This document shows, in pieces, positions 11,101-23,927 of a stretch of DNA of 64,000 nucleotides. The stretch comes from Hypoxylon rubiginosum (Eukaryota; Ascomycota; Sordariomycetes; Xylariales; Hypoxylaceae), in the NCBI GenBank assembly GCA_902806565.1, contig CADCXA010000052.1, forward strand, positions 24,158 to 88,157. The letters are read 5' to 3'. Both the position numbers and the translations under genes were made by a program. The notes below the pieces were generated by a model that was given only the letters and a program-made list of their open reading frames with translations, did no database searches and was not told where the DNA came from. Every line of letters begins with the position of its first letter. The first letter of the stretch is position 1.

Positions 11101-14100
11101 GAACCTATAAATACTAAATATAATAAATTATTTTATTATTTTTATTTATATTAACAATTTTATTTTATAAAATGTAATATTATTTATTATAACTTACTTA
11201 AAAAAATATAATAAATAGTTAAATTTATTATTATTATTTTTATTCGTGTTATTTTTTAATATAACATATATATAATTCTTATAAAATATAACGTAAAATA
11301 TATATAAATATAAAAATTTAATAAATGTTTTTATTATTTATTTAAATATATGTTTTTTTAACTGTTTATATTTATTTAAAGTTAAAGTTTTATTGTTTTT
11401 AATATTATTTTAGCGGTTATTATTCTTTAAAATTAACAAAATATTAAGTATCTAATTTATATTATTTTAATAAACAAACATAAAACTATTATAATTATAA
11501 CTTTTAATTTAATAAATATAAAATTAGTTTAATATTTAGTAATTAAAAAATTTAATATAATTTATTAGTATATAATTTTAATTATATTATAACGTTAGTT
11601 AAATTTAAGTATAAACGGTTTTTTTATATTACTTATTTTAATTATAACAAGTTATAATAAAAGTATATTATATAAAATAATTATATATACAAGTTTAAAT
11701 TATAAAAAAATAAAATATAAAAATAAGAAAATTTAACAATTATTTATATTTTATAAATTAGTTTAAAATATTAAAGTAACTATTTTTATAAGTATCTTAA
11801 GATATATTTTATAAATTAATATATTTTAAAAATAAAACTTATATAAAAAATAATATAGTTTTTTAATAAAATAAAATATATTTAAATTAAAAGTATTTAA
11901 AACTTTTAATTAATATTAATAAAATTTATATATTTAATATAATTAGTATAAGTTAAATAAATATATATTATTTAATATATATAACTATTAATTTAATTTA
12001 TTTTTTATTTATATTTAATATTTATTAATTTAATTATCGATATATATAATATATATACGTTATTAATATTTATATAATAAAATTTTAAGTTAATATTATT
12101 AATTAATATATACATTATATTAAATTATTAATATAAATATTAACATATTAAAATACACTTTAAATTATAACGTATTGTTATTAATTAATACATAGAAACA
12201 TTATTTTTTAATAAAAAAATTAAAGAAATTAAAAATTAAAATAACCTAACGTTAATATTACCTTATAATAATCTTTTATTTAATAACTTAATATTTAATT
12301 ATTATTTATTTAACAACTTAATTTTAAATAATAATAACTTTGTTATAAATAATAATATATTTCGCGATAAAAACAACGAAATAATAAAAAGCGTGGAATT
12401 AAAAAATAAATATATTTAAAATTTAAATAATAAAATATAAAAAACTAATAATAATAATTAAATGTTTAAATTTAATACATTATTTTATAAATCTAATAAT
12501 AAATTATTTATCCAATTTAAACATTATAAAGTTTTTAAAAATTAATATAATTTAATATAATATTAATATTTATAAATATAAATAATATTCATAACAATAA
12601 AAAGATAAAATTAAATAAAAAAATTAAATTATTTAATACTATTAATATAATTAACGTTATTAACTATAATAAAACTATTAAATTTAATATTAATATACTT
12701 AAATTCTTACCGTTTAAATTAATTAAAAATAAAAACAACTAAACTAACTTTTTTATAACCATTAAAAATTTATTATTATTATATTATTTAAACATTTATA
12801 TTATTAATATCTTTAAACTAATCTTATATAAATATAATAAAAAAATAAAAATTACCAATTTTAAAATAACCTTTATAACTTATATAAATTTACATAAAAT
12901 TAATAAAATATAATAAATGTTATTATATAAAATATTATATTTAATATATAATATTAATAATAATATTTATTTTAATATTACTAGATTATTAAAATAAATA
13001 TTAATACTTATTAAACAATTTTATAATAAAATACCATTAATTAATATATATAAAATAAATATCCTTTTTAAAATAAAAAAGTTATTAATTAAAGTTTATA
13101 CCCACTATATTAATTTAATAAAGAAATTAAAATAATAAATAAATAATTAATAAAATAAAAACATATATAAACGGAAAAAAATATTTATTAAAAAAAAAAA
13201 TAAAATATAAATAAAATATAAACGTAATAATATAATATATATAAAATATTAAAAATTATTATCCAACAAAAAAAATAATACCTTTATAAAATAAATATAA
13301 ATTATAATAATAAAACTAACATTTTTTAATTTTATAAAAATGTTTAAAAACCTTATAATATTAAATATATATAAAAAAAACATATATTATAATTTAAAAC
13401 TTTTTATTAAAAAACCATTAAAGTTTTATTATTTTTAAGTATAAATAAATTTAATTTAAGTATCTGGTAAAATATATTTATATTTTTTTAATATTAATAT
13501 TTTTATGTTTCTAGGCGATTTTATATATTACCGATACTATAATTAAAATTATTTTTATTATAATATAAATAATAAAAATAAAAACATTATATATTTTTAT
13601 ATTAAATATATTATAAAATTTAATTTACTTAATAAATTAAATACTCTTATAAATAATAAAAATTTATTTATAAATAAAAACAAGATAATTTTACAAGTTA
13701 AACCCGTTATTTTAATATAAAATAAAACCAAATATTTAAAAGTATTAAAAGATTTAAAAATTAATTTAAAAACGAATAAACTTATTTTAAATATAAATAT
13801 TATTAATATTCTTAAAAGTAATTTATTCTTTTTTTTTACAGTATTTAAAAATTATTTATACGGTAAATACTATATAAATCCTAGCCTTAAAAACCTAAAA
13901 ATTCTTTGTAATAATAGCTATTTAAAACCAAAGATACTATATAAAAAGTATAATTAAAATAATCTTTTAAAAAAAACAACAAATATTACTTAATTTAATA
14001 TATAATAAAAACTAAATATAATATAAAAAAAAATAATAAAATATACGCTAAATATAAAAAAGTTTTATTATATTATATATATCTTATATATAAAAAACTA

Positions 14101-17100
14101 AAAATAAATTATTATAATTATAAATATTTTAAAAAAATATAAAATTAAAAGAGCTTAAATATTATCCCAGTTATTTTTATACCTATAAAAATATTTATTA
14201 ATAGATTTAATATATTTTTTAATTTATATTAATTACTTTTAAATTATTATATTACTTTATATACACTAAATATTAAAAATTATTTTTAACTTAAAAATAT
14301 TATATTATTAATATTTAATTCTTATAACATTAAGTTTAAAAATATTATAAATAATTTTAACATACTAAAAAAATTAAATAAAAATATATATATAAAAATA
14401 AATAAAAAGGAAATATTACTTTATATATAAATTATAATATTTATTAGTAACATATTTTAATAAACTAAAAATTCCAGTTTTAAAAAGCCTTTATAAATAT
14501 AAATATTATTATTTTTATTATATTAACGGTGGCTAGAAAATATTTATAAACCTAAAAATATAAAATATTAATTTATTTAACACCAAAAAAAATAATAAAT
14601 TTCATTATTAAATTAAATAAATATAATATATAATAAAAAGCTTTTTAAACGTTAAAAAGGAAACATATAAAACCTAATAAAATATAACTAACTTATATTT
14701 AACTTTTAAAATTATTACTTTAACACTTAATATAATATTAACTAAATTATTTAACTTATATTATTCTAAATATATAAATCTATTTAAATTAAAATATATA
14801 TTATTTTATAATATAACTTTTATATTTAAAATAATTAATAATTATATAATACAGTTTAAAATATTTTAATTCCCTTTAAACACACGCCGATTTTAATCTT
14901 TAAAACATTATTTTAAAAGTTATAAAATGTTTTTATATATAATTTAAAGATTATTTATTTTAATATTTTTTTAACAGTAATTAAAATATAAACATTTTAA
15001 TAAACGCTTTATAAAAATTACTAGTATTATATATAAAAATATTAATAATTTAATTAAAACTATAATTATAATATTTATTAAAATAACTTAATATATAAAT
15101 ATTTTTATTAAAAACAATACTAATAAAAAAAATTATAATAATATATTATTAATTATAAAAAATTACTAAGTTATATTTAATTTATTATATTATTATATAT
15201 TATTAATAGTTAATTTTTATATTAATATATAACTAATATTTTAAACTAAGAATATTATAAATATAAATATATTATTTATAGTTATTACTTTTAGTAATAC
15301 TAATAATAATAATATAATAAAACTAATAAAAACTTTTAATATTAAATAATATAAAAATATAACGTAACTAAATATATATATCGTAACACATTTTTATAAT
15401 TTTATAGTTAAATATATTATAATAATAAATTTTAATTATTTAATAAAAAAAAACTTATATTAATAAATATTAATAAATAATACTTTACTTATAACATTAA
15501 AATCATATATTAAAATAAATAAGCTTTAATATATAATATTTATATTAAAAAAAAAAATAAAAGCTTAATTTTAATATAAATAATTACAATTTTATTTTAA
15601 TAACCAAACTTATTAATAATAATTTTATTAGGTTTTTTAAATATTATATATATAAAACTAATTATTTTAATATTAAGAAAATACTACTTTTAAAATATAA
15701 TATTTAACTAATAATTTAAATAACATTTTAAAATATATTTAAATATAATAACCTTACTATAATAAACTAAATATAAAGGTTTTATAAAAAGTATTTTTAC
15801 TTATTTAATTACATATTTATATAAACTAATAAAAATAAACTAAAAACACTATAAAATTAAATTAAATATATATAAAATATATTATTATTAACTAATAACT
15901 TACATTTAAATCTATATGTAATTAACTATATTTTTATTAAAAAGATTATTAAGGTATATTATATTATATAAAAAAATAACCCATTTTTAATTAAGGCCGG
16001 TAAAATATTAACCCAATTCCTAGATTTTTTAAAAATAATATATATTAATAATTATAATAAAAATATAACTTATTATAATTTAAATATAATAATTAAATAA
16101 TCTTAGAAATTTATATTTAATTTTACTAAGTATATATATTAATTTTATTATTATTATTATCTTATTATTAATATTTATACTTTAAAGTATATTATAAATT
16201 ATATTATTAATATTAATATAATATAACTTTATATAATATTAACATATATACACTTAATAAATATAACTTAAAATACTTTATTTTTAATTAAAATAATTAC
16301 GTAAAAATATATAAAAACGATTTTATTTATATTAATTATATATTTATTTTTAAAATATAAAATATAAAGTATATTTTCGTTATTATAACCTTATTATTTA
16401 ATATATATAAAAAAAGATAATATCCTTTTTTTTAAAATATTAAAAAAAATAACTAAAAATCTTATTATTATTAAAATTATAATAATTAATATAATTAAAC
16501 CTTATATTATCCGCTTAAAAAATAATTATATTTATATAAATTAAATATTTAAATAAATATAATAAATATAAGTAATTATAATTTTATTAATTATTAAATA
16601 ATTAATATTATATTAATAAAATATTAATATTAATATAAATATTATTTTTTATATTATAGTAAAATATTACCTTCTATATTATATTATTTATAAGATATTA
16701 ATTATTAAGTTTATTATATAAATTTAAAAAATAATTAATAATTATAATCGAGTATATTAGTTAATATAAATTTATATTATTAAAAATTTAATATATAGTT
16801 AAAGCTAATTATAAATTAATAAAATAAAAAATATTAATATTATTAAATTATATAATTATATTATAAATACTTGTTACTATATATATTAATTAATACTAAT
16901 AAATATATTTTAAAGAAAAAATATTACTATTATAAATAATTAAATATAATTAAATTAAATAAAATAGTTATAAAAACCTTTTAAATTTTAACAAATTTAT
17001 ATTATTTTTATTATAAGATATTAATTTATTAATAATAAATTATTTAAACATCTAAATTAAACATATATTAAAAACCAAATAAAATATATATTAAATTATA

Positions 17101-17403
17101 TAATATATTTTATTATAAAAACTAATAAAATTAATATTATAAAATAATAACATTATAAAGTTCGTGAAAAATTACTTAAAATATTCTAATATTATTACTA
17201 GGAATTTTTCTAAATATTTTAATAATATATCTAAAAAATTATAAATAATAATTATTATTATATAAATAACTAATTATATAATATAATAAAAACTTATATA
17301 ATATAAATAATTAAAACTATAATATAAAAAAACTTAATATAATATAAATAATAAATAATATAACTTAAAAATTTAATATAACTTATATATAATTTAAATA
17401 ATT

Positions 17404-17515
17404 ATAAATATAAATAATTATTTAAATATAAATAACCATTTAAATATAAACAATTATTTAAATATTAATAACCATTTAAATATAAATAACTATTTAATAT
17501 AAATAACTAAAATAT
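17404..17515 (+). repeat. Degenerate 18-bp tandem repeat, subterminal array
   Basis: About five copies of a unit close to ATTTAAATATAAATAACC, with units ending AACC, AATT, AACC or AACT. The C/T differences between units are transitions, as RIP would make. The array lies about 320-430 bp inside the right end of the element and contains the AACCATTT word shared with other subterminal copies. Confidence 0.7.
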
Positions 17516-17603
17516 ATTAAATAAATAAATAACTATAATATAAAATAACTATAATATTAAATAATTAATATAATAACTAAATAAATAACGTAAAATATAT
17601 AAG

Positions 17604-17660
17604 TAACTATTTTATTTAAATAACTATTTTATTTAAATAACCATTTTATTTAAATAACCA
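17604..17660 (+). repeat. 17-bp tandem repeat, three copies
   Basis: Three consecutive copies of TAACTATTTTATTTAAA, the third with CC in place of CT, followed by a partial fourth. It continues the subterminal array nearer the right terminal repeat. Mirrored copies (GGTTGC and variants) sit inside the left end, which suggests transposase-binding repeats; that role is inferred. Confidence 0.7.
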
Positions 17661-17820
17661 ATATTATATATAGTAAATTAACCTGGTAAAAATTCTGGAA
17701 TAAACAACCATTTTAAGCGCAGGGTAAATATTACTTACACACAACCATTTCCTAAAAACGCAACGGTTATTAAATCTGAAACTATTATACGCAGATATAT
17801 TGGTTGTAAAAAACCCCCCA

Positions 17821-17832
17821 CCCCCGCTACGG
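17821..17832 (-). repeat. Right terminal inverted repeat
   Basis: CCCCCGCTACGG, the inverted counterpart of 7752-7763, followed directly by TA at 17833-17834. Beyond it the sequence returns at once to normal composition. Confidence 0.55.
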
Positions 17833-17834
17833 TA

Positions 17835-19365
17835 CCCAGAGCAACTATACGGAACAAATTGCGAGGCACCTATGATCGGAATCCGCTCACTGAGGATTAT
17901 TAAGGATTCCTCAATTGATATATTTGAGGGAGACGTAAGATAATAACACAGGACGTTCTGGACGTTACGGGTGTCACTAGAACAATAGCAGGGGATAGCT
18001 TCTAGCGCCTAAACTCCGCCCCACGCTTGGGTCGGCTGGTTGCTATATTTAACACCGAAGTCAGGGGTAAGCGAGCCAGCACTCGGCATCTCCACATCAC
18101 GGACGTATCAGATGAGGGCATTTGGTAATTTCACAACTAGACCCTGATTTCCTGATTATTAAGCCACTTATAGCATCAACCAATTTAAGATGAGCGGAAA
18201 GGTAGGAAGAATAACGTTCTTACATGAGCATCCCATTTTCATTTTCCCTCTCAAATCTGAAAATACGAATCACTCATCTCGGCTACCTACATACCTCCTA
18301 CCTAATATGTTCATTACCCGGCAAGTTGGCGACACAAGAATTCTTCCATTTCCTGTGTTACCAAGCACCTTGACAGGAGGCGGTAAACTATGACCTCTTT
18401 GAAGAGCTCGTAACGCTTTTACTCTGGCCAGCCTTTACAGCACCTCTAGCGTATCGAACTTATTACCTAACCGCGCAATGTCTCCAAGGCGATGTAGTTC
18501 AATTTGACTCTGCTTGCATACAACTTAAGTGGAGCCGAATATACACCGGCGTGAGTTTGGTTGATCTGCTGGTAGCCGTAGTACCAGGGATCCGGTCCCA
18601 TTAGCCCCGTCCTCGTGGTATAAGGGTTAGAGATGTCGGATGAGCGCCGAGACAAGAATATAAAGGTCCCGTAGTAGAACGTTGCTCTTTTCGCATTGCT
18701 TGGTTTCTTGATATTTCGACTTCAACGCCCTCAAATTGCGCAGTTCAAGTGGTTTCCATTCCATATCCAACAGTTTCAATTCATCTCATACCATTTGAGA
18801 AGTCATATTTGTGTGTTTAACTCAGACCTTGTCCACGTCTCGCTATTCTCACATTTCAGATGCTCTTAATGTGACATAGCACTTTTGACAAAATAAAAGC
18901 TGCTTCTTCCCAGTACCTTAGTCCCCTTCTCGTTACAGCATGATGTCGTAGGGGCTTGGAGCTAGGCCAATAAGGTGGCACACATAGAGGTGCGTTTCCC
19001 AACTGGGAATGGTGACGTCATGACTTATAGTCCTACGTGAAATTTGGCGAAGACCACCGTCACAAATGACCCGGATCGCGATTGTAAAATACTACATGAA
19101 CAAATCCGAATTCTTTGTCTGCTAGTCCTAGAATGTCTGGCATGATCTGGTTTCAATGTCGCTGACGTAGTTCATTGCCGTGTGGCGGTCCCTTGGTCAA
19201 GATCGAGTATTAAAACTTGCTTGTCCCCCGCCTTATCTCATACCATGTTCAAGCCACAAGCACCTTCAATATCACCTAAAATATACAGCTACCTGAGATT
19301 TCTATCTTTGAGATAAGACATATTTAGATCAAGAATACTTAAAAATTACACTACTCAACGTCACC
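17835..19365. other. Intergenic stretch without a supported gene
   Basis: Normal composition and no recognised gene. A 62-codon minus frame at 18467-18655 (begins MSRRSSDISNPYTTRTGLMG) is the best coding-like piece, but it has no family signature and could be a relic or chance. The part next to 17835 would have lain upstream of the P450 before the 10-kb insertion, so it may hold that gene's former promoter. The last 350 bp are the promoter of the small gene at 19366. Confidence 0.4.
19013..19020. promoter_or_regulatory. CRE/ATF-type palindrome upstream of the 19366 gene
   Basis: TGACGTCA, the perfect cAMP-response-element octamer bound by bZIP factors of the ATF/CREB group, lies about 346 bp upstream of the start codon at 19366. 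A CCAAT box lies nearby at about 18967. An 8-mer can occur by chance, and a second copy lies inside the SDR pseudogene, so regulation is only suggested. Confidence 0.35.
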
Positions 19366-19693
19366 ATGGGCATTGCAGCAGGAGTTGGTCACTTTTTCCA
19401 GTCGATCATTGAGGTGATCCAGGGACTCCTAGGGGCCGTCGTCAACTTCTTCCAATGGATTCTCAACTCGATCATCGGGCTATTCCAGGGTTTCGTCCAC
19501 TTCGTTGAGGGCACGCTCGGTTTCGCAATCCGTAAGATTAACTTCACTTTATCATATCTTCGGCCAGCCATACTGACTCAAAGCAGACAACTTCTTCATT
19601 CTGGGAACGGTGGCTGCGGCTGTGTTTGGATACTTGCTGTACAGTCAGAGGCAAGGTACAACGCCAGTCAGCAGAACGATCAAGAACAAATAG
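19366..19693 (+). CDS. Small hydrophobic fungal protein, 90 aa
   Basis: Two exons, 19366-19531 and 19587-19693, with a 55-nt intron (CC|GTAAGA..CAAAGCAG|AC, branch-like ACTGACT). The spliced product keeps phase and ends TIKNK. The unspliced 151-codon reading loses the second hydrophobic segment, which supports splicing. The protein is almost wholly hydrophobic or amphipathic: repeated FF/LL segments (VVNFFQWILNSIIGLFQGFV), then a clear helix NFFILGTVAAAVFGYLLYSQ and a short basic tail. I recognise the pattern as a widespread small fungal membrane protein of unknown function. The start codon context (CACCATGG) is near-optimal and no upstream in-frame ATG exists nearby. Confidence 0.75.
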
Positions 19694-20124
19694 ATTATTA
19701 CGTTCAGCATCGTGCATGGACATGCGACTTTCCATCCCTGTGCGAGAAAGTGTGCAAGGATATGAGTAATCGGCCTGGGAATAGGTCTGGGGAGACGAAT
19801 AGGAAATGGACGTCCTTTTGAATAGAGATACTTCAGCGTTTATCATGGTGGCTGTTTAGAAACTTAGTATAGCTCTTTATCACTTTGTATGTTAAACTTG
19901 ACCCATATATCAATGGGTAAAGTCATGGTGTAATATCCAGTCTTAGCTCTGTACCAACTATTGCCATTTACTATAAACTCGATATTCGGCCAAGAAAGAT
20001 AGCAAAGTGTCCGGTCCAGCAGCAGAAGATTCGATTTAATTTATAAGAAATGACTGTAGACTCTGGGATACCAAACCAAGGAACACCAATCGCGTCCTAC
20101 CCCTACATTTTAGCAACCTAGTAC
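19694..20124. other. Intergenic, 3' sides of two convergent genes
   Basis: About 430 bp between the small hydrophobic gene and the GMC oxidoreductase stop. I see no coding signal, repeat or RNA gene; it should hold both 3' UTRs. Confidence 0.5.
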
Positions 20125-21980
20125 TTATGAAGTTGATTTTATGATCTTCGCCCCGTGTTCCGCGACACCGTAAACAGTTGCCTGGGGACTCGCGCGAGGA
20201 GTAATCGGGATGATGCTCGCGTCGCAGACCCGCAGGTTCTCGCAGCCGTAGACCCGCAGCTGCGGATCGACAACGCCCCCGATCTCCCGCGGCATCATGG
20301 AGCAGGTGCCGGTGTAATGGTGGGCGCAGACAGCAGACTTGCGCACGTATTCTTTCGCGTTTTCCAGGTTCGAGAGGGTGCCAGGCGGAGGACTGCCCGG
20401 ATTACGCGTGTCGTTGGGTACGAGGTGGCTGGCGAACGGCTCCGTGGTCATGATCTTCTCCACTTGCTGTACGTGACGAGCGAGGATCTCCAGGTCGAGA
20501 GGGTTGGAGAGGCAGTTGAGATCCAAGGCAAGATCCGGCGACGACGAGGAAGCCGCTCTAACATGCACAGACCCGCGTGAGAGGGGGCTTGCTAGAAGAA
20601 TAGCGACGGAGAAGTAGCCCTCGCTGCCGGGTGGAATAACAGCTCGATTTCCGTCGGGGGCGAACACTCCAAACCCGGCAATGGTCATGTACTGAGCGGA
20701 TGCCTCCTTTTGAGAACTGACGATAGAGTGGACGAAGGATCTGTGTGCTTTCGCGAAAGCATCCGTAGCCTTCCCCAGATCAGCGGTCTCGTAACTTGTA
20801 TCTTGCAGGACATGATCAAGGCCGGCAGCCACTGTATCAGAAAGCGGTAACTGGGCAGTAATATCAATCGCACTCCTTGAAAATGGCCCAGAACCATTTT
20901 TGGTATAGGACTCCATTGCGGCCGCAACAGTCTCGGGATCCTGTCGGATCAGTTTATCTATCGTCTCGAAGCCTTCTTCCTGGAGCACCTCGAAAGTCAT
21001 GCCAACTAATGGATGGTTCTGCAAATTCTCGCCGACGTGCGCGTTATCGACAACTACATCAATGCCAAGAGATTTCAGGAGTCCCGCATCACCTACGCCG
21101 GAGAGCTCAAGGATCTTGGGTGAATTGATAGCACCGGCGCTAAGGATGACCTCTTTCCGAGCATCCACACTGCCCGTCTTGCCATCTTTGGTGTACTGTA
21201 CACCTGTTGCGACTGGCTTTCCTTCCCCGCCCCGCTTGTCGAAAAGGACTTTATCCACCAGGGTTTGCGTCCAGATAGTAAGATTCTCGCGAGCCTCCGC
21301 GGCCGAAAGGTAAGCCGAGCCTGCAAAGCTCTTTTGGTGGGTGGCAGGGTCGATGCTCTCCGGGGTTCCCAAGGCACCGAGGAACTGGCCAGAGAAAGGA
21401 TCCATAGAGGTTGGATATCCAAGCTTCGAGATGGCATCTCTCCAAAGCTGCGGCCACTTGGTGTTCTCCTCTGCGATGCTTAACTGCAAGGGACCAGAAC
21501 CCTTAGTTGCCCAGGGAGACTGTTTCAGGGTGTATGAAGACTCGAGGGACTTGGAGAAGCTCGACCAGTCCCAGCCCGGATTCCCGAGTCCTGCCCATGC
21601 GTCAACGTTGGCCTTCGACGTTGGCGTGAAGGTATGAGAATTGATAGCACTAGATCCCCCAAGCGTGCGTCCTGCAGACTGTGCGAGTTGACGGCCGTGG
21701 AGCGATTTCTTTCGAGATACAGCTCATTAGTAATTGGTAATAAGGAGTAACAATGGAACAGAAGACGCACCTGGGGTGTGGTTTGTAGGCACCAGTCCGC
21801 AGAGGTGCCAACTAAGGTAGATGACAAAGCGGGTATCTTCACTCTAGGATCTGCCGTGAGATCCTCGCCAGCCTCAATCACCAGCACTTGAGCGCTAGGG
21901 TCTTCAGACAGCCGCGTAGCTAATACGAGGCCGACAAGACCGCCTCCGACAATGATGAAGTCAAAAGCCTTGGACTCCAT
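20125..21980 (-). CDS. GMC-family FAD oxidoreductase
   Basis: Two exons, 21980-21771 and 21708-20125, with a 62-nt intron (CAG|GTGCGT, TTACTAAT branch, GAAAG acceptor), giving 597 residues in phase. The N-terminus has the FAD dinucleotide-binding fold (FIIVGGGLVG, then VLVIEAGED). The second exon has AGRTLGGSSAINSHTF (GMC signature 1), GNPGWDWSSF, and signature 2 around ILSAGAINSPKILELSGVG. The C-terminus has the catalytic-His region AHHYTGTCSM and ASPQATVYGVAE. GMC enzymes oxidise alcohols or aldehydes with flavin; the fungal aryl-alcohol/choline-dehydrogenase-like branch fits best. No signal peptide is visible, so it is probably intracellular. The second active-site position, usually His or Asn, appears to be Ser. 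It is divergent from the SDR relic at 22595. Confidence 0.9.
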
Positions 21981-22594
21981 TTTGAATATTTGGACCTTTT
22001 TTTGTCCTAGATGCGAGGGTATGCAATGCTGATTAGGAGCGGCTGGAATCTGAAGTAGTTGTATCTAACAAATAGAGCTTGTTAAATGGACAGCAATGCT
22101 GAGCAGCAATAACAGTTGGCTGAGAAAACGATGTCTGTTTTAAGGACTGGGAATAAGCTGAGTCGTCTTTTAGTGGAAGTGTCAATTATCACGACGCGAA
22201 TGAGGGGCACAGAAACAACGAGATCGTTACACAAGGCTATCTAGGGATAGATACGTGTCATGTGGCCCTTATCTAGACCAATAGGCCAATTCCGCGCCCA
22301 GAGCTGAAAGGTTAGAACTCCAACGTTAACATATGAACCAGAAGTTTTCCGCAGTTGGTGTTGGTACAGTTCCTAGGTATGCTTACGATCCACTCCGAAG
22401 TCCGAAGGAAGCCGGAGTGAGATTTTGAATCCCTCCGAATGGCAGGGATATTTGTCACGTTTGTCACGGGATATAGGCCGGTTATACGATTGTTACACCG
22501 CGCCGCAACGCGGGGCCGCATTTTCTCGGTCCCAAATTGGTCAACTGGTGAAATGATATCGATAACAGTCTGGATTCCATCATTCTACTTGGAA
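21981..22594. other. Divergent spacer between GMC gene and SDR relic
   Basis: About 610 bp with no coding signal. It carries two closely spaced CCAAT boxes at about 22277-22295, a plausible but untested promoter element for either neighbour. Confidence 0.35.
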
Positions 22595-23485
22595 ATGTTA
22601 CAAGTGACAAAAATATCAAGACTCCATTGCCGCTATCTCTCCACAGCATCCAGAACTTAGTGCAACAGGCAAGGCCGTCATCATCACTGGAGCTATATGC
22701 TTCCCCTACCCCTTTCCCATTAGTATTCACTCTAACCTCATAGTATCGGTCCAAACGCAGCGATAATTGTCCTTGGCCGTAACAAAGGTGGCTTTAGAGG
22801 AGACTGCAAAGTTATTTCCGCCACTGTTTCGACGTTGAATTTCGTGGTAGACATCACCCGGGAAAAGAGCCTTGCAGAAGCCGCATCCACGATTAGTACT
22901 TGAGACATCTTGACACTCTCTGCTGGTTTTATATCTACTTCGTCGCCCGCCACTTCGGCGGATACCTAGGGATGACAGTAGAGCTTCGAGGTCAGAGTCC
23001 ATCTTTCCGTCCGTTTAAAACTGACCTCCTAAAGGAACCTTCCCGAGCACGAAGGCATTCCCACCTACCGCGAATAACACTCACGATATCATCCTGGCCG
23101 TGACCACTGGGGTGGCGGCTGCTCTAACCACTATGCTGCCGGGCCTGTCTGCTTACATGACGTCAAAGCTCGCTCAAACGAAGAGAATCGAGTTTGTCTC
23201 ACCGGAGAACCCTAGCATATTTGCTGCTACTGTGCACCCTAGTATGGTCGTGACAGACATGTTCAACAAGAGCGGCGGGAAGGAGGAAGCCTTAGCCATG
23301 GATAAAAGTAAGTCGCATTCCGTCTTCTATATTCAAACTCGTCGTATAAGTAGTCTGGCTACTAGCCCACTTTTTGGTTTGGATGTCTAGCCCGGAAGCT
23401 GAATTTCTGAATGACCAATTGGGACGTGAAGCAGCTGAAGGCTAGCGCTCAAGTTATCCAATCGGGGGTGCAGATGACTACCTAA
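22595..23485 (+). pseudogene. Short-chain dehydrogenase/reductase pseudogene
   Basis: Pieces of one SDR appear in order in changing frames. HPELSATGKAVIITGA is the start of the Rossmann fold (about 22655-22705). It is followed by an intron-like stretch, AAIIVLGRN, VVDITREKSLAEAASTIST, then DILTLSAG in place of the NAG motif. The catalytic GLSAYMTSKLAQTKRIEF (YxxxK) is near 23140-23200, followed by FAATVHPSMVVTDMF. After a second likely intron at about 23309-23370 come HFLVWMSSPEAEFL and NWDVKQLKASA. Stops, at least two frameshifts and an internal deletion after the glycine motif rule out a working enzyme. The first donor site reads ATATGC where GTATGC is expected, a G-to-A change. The intact gene would have been an NAD(P)-dependent reductase beside the GMC enzyme. 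Confidence 0.75.
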
Positions 23486-23927
23486 TCAATGATTGGCCAT
23501 ACTCGAGTGTGTAATAATGTATATGGTAGGAGATAATAGGGACTGGAAACTCCGTTTTCATATGTAAGAGCTAAAATATGCATAAGAGATCAGAGAGGGT
23601 CGATTCTCTCTAAGAAATATTAAAAATATTAAGAGTATTGAACTTTTGTATTGGGAGTCGATGAGAGGTAAAAATTCGCTTATTTCATCGTGGCGTGATG
23701 TTATACCTATCTATCCCAGGGTAGTATTCAGGGGCATGTGACTTTCTTGGCATCCCATTGCAGTCATTGAACGCGAGCTGAGCCCTCGAGCCCGTGCTGA
23801 CGAGGGTGAAGTCCTCGGTGGCCTCCGTCCTAAAATTTTTGGTAATGAATTGATTTTTAAAAAGTCTTCCCTCTGCTCACAGGGTTTCAGCGGTTTCAAC
23901 GGCAGTATTCCTTAAGCCTTCATCACG

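Larger units (their letters stand above)
7752..17832. mobile_element. RIP-eroded DNA transposon-like element, 10,081 bp
   Basis: The AT-rich block is bounded by inverted 12-mers: CCGTAGCGGCGG at 7752-7763 and CCCCCGCTACGG at 17821-17832 (11 of 12 match when inverted). Each is flanked outside by TA (7750-7751 and 17833-17834), as in a two-base target duplication. Both ends carry many copies of a subterminal word in mirrored orientation: GGTTGC/GGTTAC/AGTTGC at about 7780-7915, and AACCATTT/AACTATTT at about 17400-17720. Base composition changes abruptly at both ends. Inside, remaining C is mostly in AC, CG, CC or CT and CpA/TpG look scarce, as after RIP. No transposase or other coding sequence survives recognisably. 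The TA flank suggests Tc1/mariner-like insertion, but the length could mean nested elements or another superfamily. Confidence 0.62.
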
